Source: Agarilytica rhodophyticola
GTDB taxonomy: Bacteria > Pseudomonadota > Gammaproteobacteria > Pseudomonadales > Cellvibrionaceae
Direction: 5' to 3'
Assembly (NCBI RefSeq): GCF_002157225.2
Contig: NZ_CP020038.1
Coordinates: 6,778,991-6,842,990, forward strand
Length of the DNA stretch: 64,000 nucleotides
Below are positions 8,394 through 19,421 of this stretch, piece after piece. Made by a program: the position numbers and the translations under genes. How positions within the stretch are numbered: the stretch's first letter is position 1; every line of letters starts with the position of its first letter. The notes below the pieces were generated by a model. It was not told the DNA's origin and searched no databases. It worked only from the letters and a program-made list of their open reading frames with translations.

Positions 8394-8966
8394 CTTTAAA
8401 TTCTTTTTTATTGTTAATAATTCTTAGTTCATTCAAATTAATCTTAAAAACATTTTATGAAAAGGTACTTAAATTCCATTCATTAGTATAAAAATATAAA
8501 TAATCCATATTTATCTCATCAACTAAATTAAGTTTCTTTAATTAATTTTGAATTCACACGTTTGTATGGTTATATGAAAATAAGTTCTTTATTCGATAAA
8601 ATAATTATAAGAAAGCTATCAATCCTGTATTTCCGTCATAAGGAAGGCTTTTTCGTCAAAATGATCATTAATGAACCAGTTGCGCGCCAGGTAATGGAAG
8701 ATTTATGCGTGCTTTGTTATAACACTAAGAAACTTCTATATAGATGAGAGATTGCCGTGGATAGGAAATTGAAAGACATACCACAATACTTTTAATTGAA
8801 GTAAGCCTCGAATAATCTGGTTTGGAAAAGAATTTATTCTTAAATTATTGTTACCATTTTCTAAAACTAATTAGTAATAAACTATCTAATTGAAATGGAA
8901 AACTATTTACTAACAGCCAGTAGTATAGAATATAGAAAAGCAAGGAATAATTTAATTTCGTGTATT
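8394..8966. other. intergenic stretch between aroE and the chaperone locus
   Basis: About 570 AT-rich bases. A short plus-strand reading frame at 8562..8747 (61 codons) has no recognisable domain and a poor start, so I do not call it. The promoter of the minus-strand chaperone cluster should lie here, but no convincing -35/-10 pair stands out. Confidence 0.4.
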
Positions 8967-9806
8967 TTAAATATCTTCACGTAATTGCTTTAATACACTA
9001 TCCACATCGGGATAAACATTGCGCCAAATATAAAAACTTTCTGCAGCTTGACCAACTAACATGCCTAATCCATCTGCACGCTGATCGATACCGCAGTCAC
9101 GACAAAAAACTAGAAAAGCCGTTTCCTCTTTGCCGTAGACCATGTCATAAACACTGCATTTATCAGCAAAGTTTTTTTGTGACAAGGGGGGAACTGCACC
9201 ACTAATACTGGCTGAAGTACAGTTAATAATAAGATCAAAACTAATATTTAAAAACTCTATATCATCATAGCCATGTGCATTTAAATCGCCAAATGAAGAA
9301 AAATCATTAGCTAATTCTTCAGCTTTAGACTTTGTTCTATTCGCAATAGTTAAAGCTTGCGGTTTTTTATTTAACATGGGCAATAAGATTCCTCTTACTG
9401 CACCACCTGCACCGAGAATTAACACTCGTTTATTCTCAATAGCCCAACCTAGACGCTGACTGATATCAGAAACCAAACCCACGCCATCAGTGTTATCACC
9501 AATAATCTCACCATCTGCTTGTAGGGCTAAGGTATTTACTGCGCCAGCAACTTCGGCTCGCTCAGTCAGTTTATGAGCATAATTAAATGCATCTAGCTTA
9601 AATGGAGCAGTAATATTAAGTCCCTTACCATCGTTAGCAAAAAACTCATCTGCTGCTTTATTGAAACCATCTACATCCACACAATATTTATCGTAAGTTA
9701 ATAATTGTTTCGTTTGCTGCGCGAAACTTTTATGTATCAGTGGCGACTTCGACTGTGCAATGGGATTGCCAAATACTGCATAGCGATCAGTTTCAGATAC
9801 AGACAT
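8967..9806 (-). CDS. aroE: shikimate dehydrogenase (NADP+)
   Basis: Reduces 3-dehydroshikimate to shikimate with NADPH in aromatic amino acid biosynthesis, in the cytoplasm. The 279-residue protein has the N-terminal substrate domain (VFGNPIAQSKSP at 11-22, catalytic Lys70 in NITAPFK, Asp107 in DNTDG) and the nucleotide-binding loop GAGGAVRG at about 132-139. The start at 9806 is preferred because GGGGAG lies 7 bases before it. An upstream ATG at 9821 would add five residues but has no such site. It is the last gene of the minus-strand series LysM protein, dprA, tsaC, hemF, aroE, as in Pseudomonas. Confidence 0.95.
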   Translation of the reverse strand: MSVSETDRYAVFGNPIAQSKSPLIHKSFAQQTKQLLTYDKYCVDVDGFNKAADEFFANDGKGLNITAPFKLDAFNYAHKLTERAEVAGAVNTLALQADGEIIGDNTDGVGLVSDISQRLGWAIENKRVLILGAGGAVRGILLPMLNKKPQALTIANRTKSKAEELANDFSSFGDLNAHGYDDIEFLNISFDLIINCTSASISGAVPPLSQKNFADKCSVYDMVYGKEETAFLVFCRDCGIDQRADGLGMLVGQAAESFYIWRNVYPDVDSVLKQLREDI

Positions 9807-9845
9807 TAACTTACTCCCCATTGTTAGTTATAAATTTTCTGACCA

Positions 9846-11344
<1,499 letters not shown>

Positions 11345-11519
11345 AAACCGGCAAGACGTTACGCTATTTATATACCAGAGGCAAGATAGCCTCTTTAATC
11401 TTATTCGAATTCAAAGCTTTTCCATACAAGTTTGAAAGCACAGATTATCTTTAAGAACAATTATCTAAGCTTTGTCTAAGGCCAGTTTTCGGACAACTTT
11501 AATTAGACCCTAGGTATAC

Positions 11520-12623
11520 TCATACTAACTTTGTGTAGCCTGAAGGTTCTTGGCCAACCATTCCTTTTAGCTCAAGGGACATAAGTGTGGCTAGTAATTC
11601 TCCGATGCTCAGTTGTGAACGCTGTGCTAGCTCATCAATACTGCATGTATCGTATTCGACGTTGTCTAGTACTTTATTTTCTATTTCGGTAAGTTCAGGT
11701 TTAGCTTTTTTGTGGTGGCTGATATCAATAGAGGGGATTACAAAACCCTCTAGCTCACGGACAATATCGTCTGCTGTTTCAACTAACACCGCACCTTGCT
11801 TTATCAAAGCATGACAGCCCTTACTTTGTGGGCTGGAAATTGAGCCAGGGATAGCAAAAACTTCACGGTTTTGCTCAAGAGCATATTTTGCCGTAGTTAA
11901 AGAGCCGCTTTTGATTGCAGCTTCTACAACTAAGGTGCCAACACTGAGACCACTGATGATACGATTACGGCGAGGAAAGTTCTGAGGAATTGGGGCTGTG
12001 TTAAGGGGAAACTCACTGACTAATGCGCCGCCGTTGGCGATGATATCCTCTGCCAGTTGCCAATTACGGTGGGGATATATTTGATCAATACCACTGCCCA
12101 TTACCGCAATAGTTGCCCCCTTTGCGGCCAATGCACCTTTGTGTGCTTGAGTATCAATACCAAGAGCCAAGCCACTTGTAATCGCCAAACCTGCATGAAC
12201 TAATGACGAGGCTATATTAAAAGCATTATTTCTACCTGCCTGGGAACAAGAACGGCTACCAATGACAGCAAGCTGCGTGGTGTTGAGCGCTGCAAGAGAA
12301 CCTCTTACATAGAGTAGCGGCGGCCCTTTAGGTATTTCTCTTAACTGATCAGGGTAATGATGATGGTAATGGTCAATAAGGTGGATGCAGTTTTTTTGGC
12401 AACGCTCAATAATGTTATCAATTTTAGCGTCACTCGCTTTACCAGCAGCGATATCAATGATTTGTCTGGCGATCTGATCGGACAACCCCCTGCGCAACTG
12501 TTCATAAGGTGCCGCAAAAACACCATCGATGTCGCCGAAAGCGTCAATAAGCTTCCAATAGGTTGAGACTCCCACACCGGGAATGTTGAGCAATTGCAAT
12601 ATGCGATGAAGAGAAGAAGACAT
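11520..12623 (-). CDS. dprA: DNA-processing protein DprA (Smf)
   Basis: DprA binds incoming single-stranded DNA and loads RecA during natural transformation. The 367-residue protein has an N-terminal SAM-like region, the Rossmann-type DNA-processing domain (GSRSCSQAGR, TSGLALGIDTQAHKGAL, MGSGIDQIYP, FPRRNRIISGLS, VEAAIKSGSLTTAKYA, AIPGS) and a C-terminal winged helix (about 305-365). The start at 12623 is chosen because AAGGATGG precedes it. A longer reading from GTG 12701 would run through the 81-bp repeat and is unlikely to be translated. The LysM gene that usually sits directly upstream is separated here by a toxin/antitoxin insertion. Confidence 0.94.
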   Translation of the reverse strand: MSSSLHRILQLLNIPGVGVSTYWKLIDAFGDIDGVFAAPYEQLRRGLSDQIARQIIDIAAGKASDAKIDNIIERCQKNCIHLIDHYHHHYPDQLREIPKGPPLLYVRGSLAALNTTQLAVIGSRSCSQAGRNNAFNIASSLVHAGLAITSGLALGIDTQAHKGALAAKGATIAVMGSGIDQIYPHRNWQLAEDIIANGGALVSEFPLNTAPIPQNFPRRNRIISGLSVGTLVVEAAIKSGSLTTAKYALEQNREVFAIPGSISSPQSKGCHALIKQGAVLVETADDIVRELEGFVIPSIDISHHKKAKPELTEIENKVLDNVEYDTCSIDELAQRSQLSIGELLATLMSLELKGMVGQEPSGYTKLV

Positions 12624-13001
12624 AAACCATCCTTGTTTGTTAGAGACTAGTCTTTGGTAAATTCTAGCCTTTTGCAGATTATAGAAGTGGCATCCCGCCA
12701 CTTCTGAAGAATCACTGATTATATAGTGAACACTGAAAAATAACTATGAGGCTATATCACTTAAAAGCATTCCATTCTTAAACTAATGAAAGAAAAGTCA
12801 AATCAAGAAAGTCTGCGACAACCTGCGGAAAGCACTAATAATTTTGTATTTTAGATTTCCCACAGTTGATAAAGTTCTAGATATTCATAGGAGACCGAAC
12901 TTAGAGGCATAACAAGCGAGTCAAAATACGAAAAGACCAAAAAGCTCACTTTGGGCTTACTGCAAGTAAATATCAATCGATAAAAGGACGGTGGGATAAG
13001 C
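12624..13001. other. intergenic stretch between dprA and the toxin gene
   Basis: The first part holds the dprA leader and repeat copy 1 (12667..12747). The remainder up to the toxin start at 13002 contains no gene I can support and presumably carries the promoters for dprA (minus) and the toxin/antitoxin pair (plus). Confidence 0.4.
12667..12747. repeat. 81-bp direct repeat with hairpin, copy 1
   Basis: This copy is colinear, without gaps, with 13819..13899 (offset 1152) and differs at only a few positions. It contains a perfect 9-bp stem with a 5-nt loop at 12683..12705 (AGAAGTGGC / GCCACTTCT). The two copies bracket the toxin/antitoxin pair. Confidence 0.93.
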
Positions 13002-13475
13002 ATGATAGAGCAGTTTAAAACCATTAACGATATAAGTGCCGTTATAAAAGAATATGAAGGGATGCTTCGCTTACGCCCAACTCGAAAATATAGCCACCCA
13101 ACGCTATACAGAAACAGAGACGTTCCGAATAGTGAAAAGCTTATTATGGGAGTAAGAGTAAAGGACTGGTTTTTTTCAGAGAATAAAGAATGGGTATTGC
13201 CCCACAACCAAATGGGGCTATCGTTTTCTTCTACATACAAGAACTTAAAAAGCGTCTATAAACTGAAGGAAATGCATAGTAACGGAGCAAGAGTAGACGT
13301 ATATTGGACACTGGAACGCCCTGATCTACCGTCAGGATTTAAGTTTGTTGCAGACCAAAAAACAAAAGGGCATTACTTTTTAACCGTCACCGAACCAATG
13401 CTATTAGAAACACTCATAGACAAGCTTAGAGTCGTGGCACGCCAAATGTCAAAAATAACGGGATATCAGCCATGA
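13002..13475 (+). CDS. Tse2-like ADP-ribosyltransferase-fold toxin (putative)
   Basis: A 157-residue protein with no signal peptide. The spacing of LYR (35-37), GLSFS (72-76), a DLPSGFKFVADQ segment (108-119) and GHYFLTVTEPM (123-133) followed by a helix resembles the C-terminal half of the Pseudomonas type VI effector Tse2 and its relatives, where an IPPDLKV-like segment leads into THYTIMPAKPM. Tse2-type toxins have a fold related to ADP-ribosyltransferases and arrest growth. Its stop codon overlaps the start of the next gene (ATGA at 13472), typical of a toxin with its antitoxin. A GGTGGG precedes the ATG. There is no secretion partner in view, so it may act as a chromosomal toxin/antitoxin pair. 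The family call rests on motif resemblance by eye. Confidence 0.5.
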   Translation: MIEQFKTINDISAVIKEYEGMLRLRPTRKYSHPTLYRNRDVPNSEKLIMGVRVKDWFFSENKEWVLPHNQMGLSFSSTYKNLKSVYKLKEMHSNGARVDVYWTLERPDLPSGFKFVADQKTKGHYFLTVTEPMLLETLIDKLRVVARQMSKITGYQP

Positions 13476-13777
13476 TCACATTTCAGTTTGAAGAAGAACT
13501 TCAATATGCAAAATACTATGCTGATAAACTAGAAAATAATGAAGCAAAGACGATTTTGACTAAGTTAAACGTTTCAAATGCCACCGAAGCAACTATCCTT
13601 GCCCAATTCTTCTGGGATATGGTTAAAGCATCTATAAAAGATGAAAACAATGGCCTAAAGCTAGAATGGGATGATGGCGCTGAATTTTGGAATGAGAAAT
13701 TATTACAGTCTTTCTCCGGTTATCTTGAGCGCACAGGTTATGAACAACAATGGGAAGACGTTACTGACTCAATTTAA
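13472..13777 (+). CDS. probable cognate antitoxin/immunity protein of the Tse2-like toxin
   Basis: A 101-residue acidic protein with many Glu and Asp and a predicted mostly helical fold, without signal peptide or membrane segment. It overlaps the toxin gene by four bases (ATGA), so translation is probably coupled. Small, acidic, and immediately downstream of a basic toxin candidate is the usual profile of an immunity or antitoxin protein. I do not recognise a named family, and the role comes from context alone. Confidence 0.45.
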   Translation: MITFQFEEELQYAKYYADKLENNEAKTILTKLNVSNATEATILAQFFWDMVKASIKDENNGLKLEWDDGAEFWNEKLLQSFSGYLERTGYEQQWEDVTDSI

Positions 13778-13818
13778 AATACGCTTGATAAAGATAAAAA
13801 ACTGCCCAAACTAATTTT

Positions 13819-13899
13819 GCCTTTTGCAGATCATAGAAGTGGCATCCCGCCACTTCTGAAGAATAACTGGTTATATAGTGAGCACTGAAAAATAACTAT
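13819..13899. repeat. 81-bp direct repeat with hairpin, copy 2
   Basis: This is the second copy of the repeat at 12667..12747. Its hairpin (13835..13857) lies between the convergent antitoxin and LysM genes, so it could also act as a bidirectional terminator. The copies may mark the edges of an inserted cassette or support its loss by recombination. Confidence 0.93.
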
Positions 13900-13919
13900 A
13901 AATGCCCATCATGCAGAAG

Positions 13920-14954
13920 TTATGGGTTTTTAACCTTATCGTTAACTTTGATGCCTTTTTCAGCTTCCAATACCAGTGCAAAACTGAGTTTTTCGAAAAC
14001 TCTAAAGACCATCACCAAACCCGCACGCTCATCTGGCAGGGTAACATTTTGCTGAGAAATGCGGTCGCGAATGCGGTTACCACGTTTGTAAACAGCCATC
14101 ACATTACCAGCCTGTATACCTTCTCTTTCACCGCGATTGATCACAACTACATCCATTTTACCTACTAATCTCACACCACCTTCAACGGCTAAAATAACGC
14201 CTTCAACTGGCCCTACTGGTGCTGACGGGAAGAAAGTCGAGTCAATAGAGCGTTCTTCTTGCTCTAGTAATCGATCACCTATGCGAATTTCTTCAGTGGT
14301 ACGTGAAACTTCGAGTGTAGATATTTCACCATTTAGCGCGCTTACCTCACCACTACCGATATCTAGGGCTTGCATACCAAGCTTTTCTCTCGTTTCTGGA
14401 TCGATGAACATTTCACCGGGGCGGTATATGCCATAAACAGCAAACTTCTCTTTTAGATCGCCGCGAATGTAAATTTCGTCTCCAGCACCTGCAATCAAAT
14501 TCTCATCTTTACCTGCCACTACGTAGGGAGCAGTTTTCAGTTCTTCCTCACCAACGATACGGCTGCGTGATAAGAAACTATTAATTTTATCCAGAGGAAT
14601 TGTATCAATAGCTTCTTCAGCCGTGAGAATACGAGCCTTGGGAGAAAGCTTGAAAACGCGACCTGAACGATCTACCGTCAAACGAGGCTGACCGGAGAGG
14701 TAAACCAAGCGAATCACATCGCCAGGATAGATAAGATGTGGGTTTTCAATTTGCGCATTAACATGCCAAATTTCAGGCCACATCCAAGGGTTTTTTAAGA
14801 AACGACCTGAAATATCCCACAAGGTATCGCCCTTTACTACAGTGTGAGTATCGGGTACGTTATCTTGCAATATCGGTTCCTCAGCATTAACAAATGCTAT
14901 CGTTGGAAGCGAAGTTAGTACGATAGCGAAGATACTCAGAAGAATTTTTTTCAT
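13920..14954 (-). CDS. secreted LysM-domain peptidoglycan-binding protein
   Basis: A 344-residue exported protein. A signal peptide covers about 1-24 (KKILLSIFAIVL, cleavage near VNAEE). One LysM domain covers about 37-86, in the long variant with WMWPEIWHVNAQIENPHLIYPGD. The remaining C-terminal portion is a conserved beta-rich region of unknown function found in Pseudomonas PA0020-type proteins. The gene is divergent from def and normally sits directly upstream of dprA. It probably binds peptidoglycan; no enzymatic motif is visible. Confidence 0.85.
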   Translation of the reverse strand: MKKILLSIFAIVLTSLPTIAFVNAEEPILQDNVPDTHTVVKGDTLWDISGRFLKNPWMWPEIWHVNAQIENPHLIYPGDVIRLVYLSGQPRLTVDRSGRVFKLSPKARILTAEEAIDTIPLDKINSFLSRSRIVGEEELKTAPYVVAGKDENLIAGAGDEIYIRGDLKEKFAVYGIYRPGEMFIDPETREKLGMQALDIGSGEVSALNGEISTLEVSRTTEEIRIGDRLLEQEERSIDSTFFPSAPVGPVEGVILAVEGGVRLVGKMDVVVINRGEREGIQAGNVMAVYKRGNRIRDRISQQNVTLPDERAGLVMVFRVFEKLSFALVLEAEKGIKVNDKVKNP

Positions 14955-15116
14955 TACTATAATCCTGTTGAATTCGGCGCGAGAGCATTTAGCAGTTATA
15001 ATAGCCCAATCTATGTGTTGTTGGTCATCTCGCCCAGCAGCTCGAAATAGTATAAACCCTTATTGATCATAATGTTAGCAACGATAGTTAGCTAATTACT
15101 AGAAGTTTGTCACGTA

Positions 15117-15623
15117 ATGGCCTTATTACCTATACTTGAGTTCCCTGATCCACGGCTTAGAACCGTGGCCAAACCCGTCGCAAACGTCGACGACGACATA
15201 CGAAAGCTCGTCGATGACATGTTTGAAACCATGTACGAAGCCCCTGGTATCGGGCTTGCTGCCTCACAAGTCAATGTCCACAAGCAAGTGATTGTCATTG
15301 ATGTGAGTGAGGAACGCAACGAGCCCTTAGTGTTTATCAACCCTAAAATCGAAGTTCTCGACGCCAATCTTTTCGATTATGAGGAAGGTTGTCTCTCCAT
15401 ACCGGGATTTTACGAATCTGTCAGTCGGCCTGAACATGTTCGAGTCACTGCCCTAAACCGCGATGGCACTGAGTTCACCATTGAGCCTGAAGGCCTACTT
15501 GCGGTATGTATCCAGCACGAGATGGATCATTTGCAAGGCAAGCTCTTCGTCGATTATATATCGAATATGAAACGCCAACGCATTCGTAAAAAACTTGAAA
15601 AACAACACAAGGCAAAAGCTTAG
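15117..15623 (+). CDS. def: peptide deformylase
   Basis: Removes the formyl group from the N-terminal methionine of new proteins. The 168-residue protein has all three conserved motifs: GIGLAASQ (44-51), EGCLSIP (90-96) with metal ligand Cys92, and QHEMDHLQG (133-141) with metal ligands His134 and His138 and catalytic Glu135. It is the first gene of a plus-strand operon with fmt (one-base overlap, TAGTG), rsmB, trkA and trkH, the order seen in pseudomonads. Confidence 0.98.
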   Translation: MALLPILEFPDPRLRTVAKPVANVDDDIRKLVDDMFETMYEAPGIGLAASQVNVHKQVIVIDVSEERNEPLVFINPKIEVLDANLFDYEEGCLSIPGFYESVSRPEHVRVTALNRDGTEFTIEPEGLLAVCIQHEMDHLQGKLFVDYISNMKRQRIRKKLEKQHKAKA

Positions 15624-16594
15624 TGTCCAATTCACCTTTAAAAATCATTTTTGCAGGCACGCCTGACTTTGCCGCCCATCATTTGCGCGCGCTATTGTCT
15701 ACAGAGCATCAAATATGCGCTGTTTATACACAGCCGGATCGTCCTTCTGGCCGAGGTAAAAAGCTTACCCCTAGCCCGGTGAAAAAACTGGCGCAAGAAT
15801 ATAGTATCGAAGTCAAGCAACCAATTTCTCTAAAAGATCCAGATAGTCAAAAAGAATTGGCTGAATTAGGCTGCGATATTATGGTGGTGGTCGCTTATGG
15901 TTTGCTATTGCCCAAAGCAGTGCTGGATATCCCGCCGCTAGGGTGTATCAATGTCCACGGATCGATCCTTCCTCGTTGGCGAGGCGCCGCTCCGATTCAG
16001 CGTGCAGTAGAAGCTGGCGACAAGGTTTCAGGTGTCACCATTATGCAAATGGATGTGGGTCTAGATACCGGCGATATGTTGCTCAAAGCGGAATGTCCAA
16101 TTCTCCCAGATGACAGTACAACAGACTTGCACGATAGATTGTGCGAGATTGGGGCTCCAGCTTTGGTAGAGGCTTTGGCTCAAATTGCGCAGGGCAGTGT
16201 CAAAGCAGAAAAACAAGACGACGCCTTAAGCAATTACGCCCGTAAAATTGAAAAAGCAGAAGCTGAAATTGACTGGACTTTGAGTGCAGAGGAAATATCT
16301 CGCAAAGTGCGCGCCTTTAATCCATTCCCCATTTGTTTTACTTTACTCAACAACGAACGTCTGAGAATTCACAAGGCTACAGTACTAGCAGATGATAATT
16401 CTGCGTCAACACCAGGACGTATGAGTATTACTAATAACCAGATTGTTGTGCAGTGTGGTGAAGGTCAGCTGCAACTGGAGCAGCTCCAGTTGCCAGGGAA
16501 GAAGGCCATGAGCGCCATAGAATTTATTAATGGCGTAGGCAAATCACTTACCGAATCCGGGAATATTCAGTTAGGACAGCAAGCAAACACATGA
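15623..16594 (+). CDS. fmt: methionyl-tRNA formyltransferase
   Basis: Formylates Met-tRNAfMet with 10-formyltetrahydrofolate to allow translation initiation. The 323 residues comprise an N-terminal formyltransferase domain (IFAGTPDFAA at 9-18, basic loop SGRGKKLTPSPVK, and the catalytic region with Asn110, His112 and Asp148 around CINVHGSILPRWRGAAPIQ and GLDTGDM) and a C-terminal OB-like tRNA-binding domain from about 205. It starts at GTG 15623, sharing one base with the def stop, so the two are translationally coupled. It overlaps rsmB by four bases. Confidence 0.98.
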   Translation: MSNSPLKIIFAGTPDFAAHHLRALLSTEHQICAVYTQPDRPSGRGKKLTPSPVKKLAQEYSIEVKQPISLKDPDSQKELAELGCDIMVVVAYGLLLPKAVLDIPPLGCINVHGSILPRWRGAAPIQRAVEAGDKVSGVTIMQMDVGLDTGDMLLKAECPILPDDSTTDLHDRLCEIGAPALVEALAQIAQGSVKAEKQDDALSNYARKIEKAEAEIDWTLSAEEISRKVRAFNPFPICFTLLNNERLRIHKATVLADDNSASTPGRMSITNNQIVVQCGEGQLQLEQLQLPGKKAMSAIEFINGVGKSLTESGNIQLGQQANT

Positions 16595-17916
16595 ATGTCC
16601 GCGCCGTTGCAGCACATGCACTAGTACCGGTTATCACACAAAAAAGCTCTCTTGATAGTGCCATACAAAATTGTGAGCCATCACTAAAAAGTAAAGACTT
16701 ACCTCTTCTAAAAGAGCTTTGCTTTGGGGTAGTGCGGCATTTTTTTTCGCTAGAGTCAGTACTCGCTCAACTATTGAGTAAGTCGCTTAAAGCAAAAGAT
16801 AAAGATATTCACGCACTGGCTTTAATTGGCCTTTATCAAATTTGGTATATGCGTACTCCGGATCATGCAGCTATTAATGAGACGGTCAACGCAGCAAAAA
16901 AACTCAAAAAATCATGGGCAGCGGGTTTACTGAATGGATTACTGCGCAATTTCATCCGCCAACAGGATGAACTAACAACAGGCAATGACAACACTAGTAC
17001 TGACGCTACGGCATTATTCAACCACCCGCAATGGCTTATCGAACGACTAAAAAATGCGTGGCCTAATAACTGGCAAGAGATTATCGCCGCCAATAATGTG
17101 CAGGCCCCTTTGACTTTGCGCACTAACCTGCGCCGAAATTCTCGCCAGCAATTTGTCGATCAACTTAAAGAAAATGATTACGAATTTTCACTTTGTCAAT
17201 TTTCTCCGGTTGGTTTAACCCTATCCAAGCCTGTAGATGTAACCCAATTACCTGGCTTTGAAAATGGAAGTTGCAGTGTGCAAGACGAAGCCGCCCAGCT
17301 TGCCGCCACACTATTAGATTTAGCGCCAGGCCAACGTGTTCTCGATGCGTGTTGCGCTCCCGGCGGCAAAACCTGCCATATTGCCGAGCAAGAAGCGGAG
17401 CTTAAAGAGGTCGTTGCATTAGACCTAGAGGCTTCTCGTATGCAAAGGGTTAAAGAAAACCTTGCACGCTTAGAGCTGGATGCCACATTAATTACCTGCG
17501 ATGCACAAGATATATCTCGTTGGTGGGACGGTGCACTTTTTGATCGCATACTATTGGATGCTCCCTGCTCAGCTACCGGTGTCATACGTCGCCATCCAGA
17601 TATTAAGTTACTACGTCGAAACAGTGATATAGCGCAGTTGGCTAATTTACAAGCACGTTTGCTTAAACAGCTTTGGCAGACACTGGCACCGGGTGGTTTA
17701 CTTGTTTACGCAACATGTTCAGTATTACCTGAAGAGAACGAAAATTTGATCAAGGCATTTGTAGAGCAACAGGCTGACGCTATACACTTGCCGCTTACGG
17801 AAGTATATAACGACATTAGCTGGGGGATCGAGCGGCCAATGGGAAGACAACTTTTCCCACAGGTAGGCGGTCATGATGGCTTCTACTATGCTCTTATTAA
17901 AAAAGAGCGATCATGA
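16591..17916 (+). CDS. rsmB: 16S rRNA m5C967 methyltransferase
   Basis: Methylates C967 of 16S rRNA using S-adenosylmethionine. The 441-residue protein has an N-terminal NusB-like RNA-binding domain (about 1-145) and a C-terminal Rossmann methyltransferase. The latter shows the AdoMet loop DACCAPGGKTCH and the two catalytic cysteine motifs, DAPCSATGV near 325 and YATCSVLPEENE near 380. The ATG overlaps the fmt stop (ATGA), and trkA starts 35 bases after its stop. Confidence 0.97.
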   Translation: MNVRAVAAHALVPVITQKSSLDSAIQNCEPSLKSKDLPLLKELCFGVVRHFFSLESVLAQLLSKSLKAKDKDIHALALIGLYQIWYMRTPDHAAINETVNAAKKLKKSWAAGLLNGLLRNFIRQQDELTTGNDNTSTDATALFNHPQWLIERLKNAWPNNWQEIIAANNVQAPLTLRTNLRRNSRQQFVDQLKENDYEFSLCQFSPVGLTLSKPVDVTQLPGFENGSCSVQDEAAQLAATLLDLAPGQRVLDACCAPGGKTCHIAEQEAELKEVVALDLEASRMQRVKENLARLELDATLITCDAQDISRWWDGALFDRILLDAPCSATGVIRRHPDIKLLRRNSDIAQLANLQARLLKQLWQTLAPGGLLVYATCSVLPEENENLIKAFVEQQADAIHLPLTEVYNDISWGIERPMGRQLFPQVGGHDGFYYALIKKERS

Positions 17917-17951
17917 ACTAAGAGCAGCGTGCACTTGCACGAATCCAAGGT

Positions 17952-19412
17952 ATGAAAATAATTATTTTGGGTGCTGGCCGAGTCGGCGGCACACTCGCAT
18001 CTAATTTGTCCAGCGAAGCCAATGACATCACAGTTGTTGATTCAGATGTGGATAATTTACGTGAGTTACAGGACCGTCTCGATATTGGCGTGGTAGCCGG
18101 CCATGCTTCTTATCCAGAGATTTTGCTCCAGGCCGGGATTGAAGATGCCGATATGCTCATCGCTGTTACAGGTATTGATGAGATCAACATGGTGGCCTGT
18201 CAAATTGCCTACAGTCTGTTCCGTACTCCCACCAAGATTGCTCGCATTCGCTCCCAGGAATATGCATCTCACGATGGTCTCTTTCGCAATGAAGCCATAC
18301 CCATCGATGTCATCATCAGTCCAGAGCAAGTGGTATCGGATTATATTTATCGTCTGGTAGAACAACCTGGCGCACTACAAGTGCTGGATTTTGCTGATGG
18401 CCTGGCACAATTAGTAGCGGTAAAAGCTTATTATGGTGGGCCGTTAGTGGGTCAAGAATTGCGCTTTATTCGCAAGCATATGCCCAATGTGGAAACTCGT
18501 GTTGCCGCTGTTTATCGACGCAATAGACCACTGATGCCCACAGGTTCTACTGTAATAGAAGCCGATGACGAGGTGTTCTTTATCGCCGCCCGAGAAGATA
18601 TCCGCGCGGTAATGAGTGAATTACGTCGCCTCGATAGAGCCTATAAGCGTATTATTATCGCCGGCGGCGGTAACATCGGCCTGCGCTTGGCACTTAAGCT
18701 GGAAAAACAATATTCTGTCAAAGTTATCGAATACAATACTAAGCGCGCTAGCTTTTTATCAGAGCACCTCAATCACGCCATTGTATTGCAGGGAAGCTCT
18801 TCCGATCAGGATCTCCTACAAGAAGAAAATATTGAAGACACAGATGTCTTTTTAGCGGTTACCAACTCTGATGAAGCGAATATTATGTCGTCTTTGTTAG
18901 CCAAGCGTATGGGAGCAAAAAAAGTTCTCACCTTAATTAATAACCCGGCTTATGTAGATTTGGTTCAGGGTGGCGAAATCGATATCGCCATATCACCACA
19001 GCAGACAACTATTGGCAGTTTGTTAGCCCATGTAAGGCGAGGTGATATAGTTAATGTTCACTCTCTTCGCAGAGGCGCAGCCGAAGCAATTGAAGTCATT
19101 GCTCATGGAGACGAAAAGAACTCCAAAGTTGTGGGTAAGGCCATTGAAGATATCGATCTGCCAGAAGGCGCAACTATCGGTGCAGTCGTGAGAGAACGTC
19201 AAGAAGAAGAAAAGGACCTAACCCGCTCACCGGAAATTTCGATGGGCCTCGCTCTCGCTAATAGCGCCGTTGTGGACAGCAAACATGAAGTGATTATTGC
19301 CAGCGATGACTTAATTATTGAGTCTGGCGATCATGTGATTTTATTTTTGATAGATAAACGTTACACCAGTGACGTGGAAAGATTATTCCAGGTTGGATTC
19401 ACTTTTTTCTAA
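17952..19412 (+). CDS. trkA: Trk potassium uptake regulatory subunit TrkA
   Basis: A peripheral cytoplasmic membrane protein that binds NAD(H) and gates the TrkH potassium channel. The 486 residues form the typical duplicated arrangement: RCK/TrkA_N ([11 protein letters not shown] at 7-17), TrkA_C, a second RCK ([11 protein letters not shown] near 236) and a second TrkA_C. It is slightly longer than the roughly 458 residues of enterobacterial TrkA, owing to an insertion around residues 415-450 ([17 protein letters not shown] region) in the second TrkA_C domain. trkH follows after 9 bases. Confidence 0.97.
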   Translation: MKIIILGAGRVGGTLASNLSSEANDITVVDSDVDNLRELQDRLDIGVVAGHASYPEILLQAGIEDADMLIAVTGIDEINMVACQIAYSLFRTPTKIARIRSQEYASHDGLFRNEAIPIDVIISPEQVVSDYIYRLVEQPGALQVLDFADGLAQLVAVKAYYGGPLVGQELRFIRKHMPNVETRVAAVYRRNRPLMPTGSTVIEADDEVFFIAAREDIRAVMSELRRLDRAYKRIIIAGGGNIGLRLALKLEKQYSVKVIEYNTKRASFLSEHLNHAIVLQGSSSDQDLLQEENIEDTDVFLAVTNSDEANIMSSLLAKRMGAKKVLTLINNPAYVDLVQGGEIDIAISPQQTTIGSLLAHVRRGDIVNVHSLRRGAAEAIEVIAHGDEKNSKVVGKAIEDIDLPEGATIGAVVRERQEEEKDLTRSPEISMGLALANSAVVDSKHEVIIASDDLIIESGDHVILFLIDKRYTSDVERLFQVGFTFF

Positions 19413-19421
19413 GCGCAAAGT

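Noticed and set aside
8562-8747. 61-codon plus-strand open frame between the chaperone and aroE
   Set aside because: No recognisable domain, AT-rich context, no good ribosome-binding site and no supporting neighbour; likely chance.
12667-13899. Integron cassette (attC sites) as explanation for the repeat-bracketed toxin pair
   Set aside because: The repeats have a hairpin but lack GTTRRRY/RYYYAAC core sites, and no integrase gene is visible.
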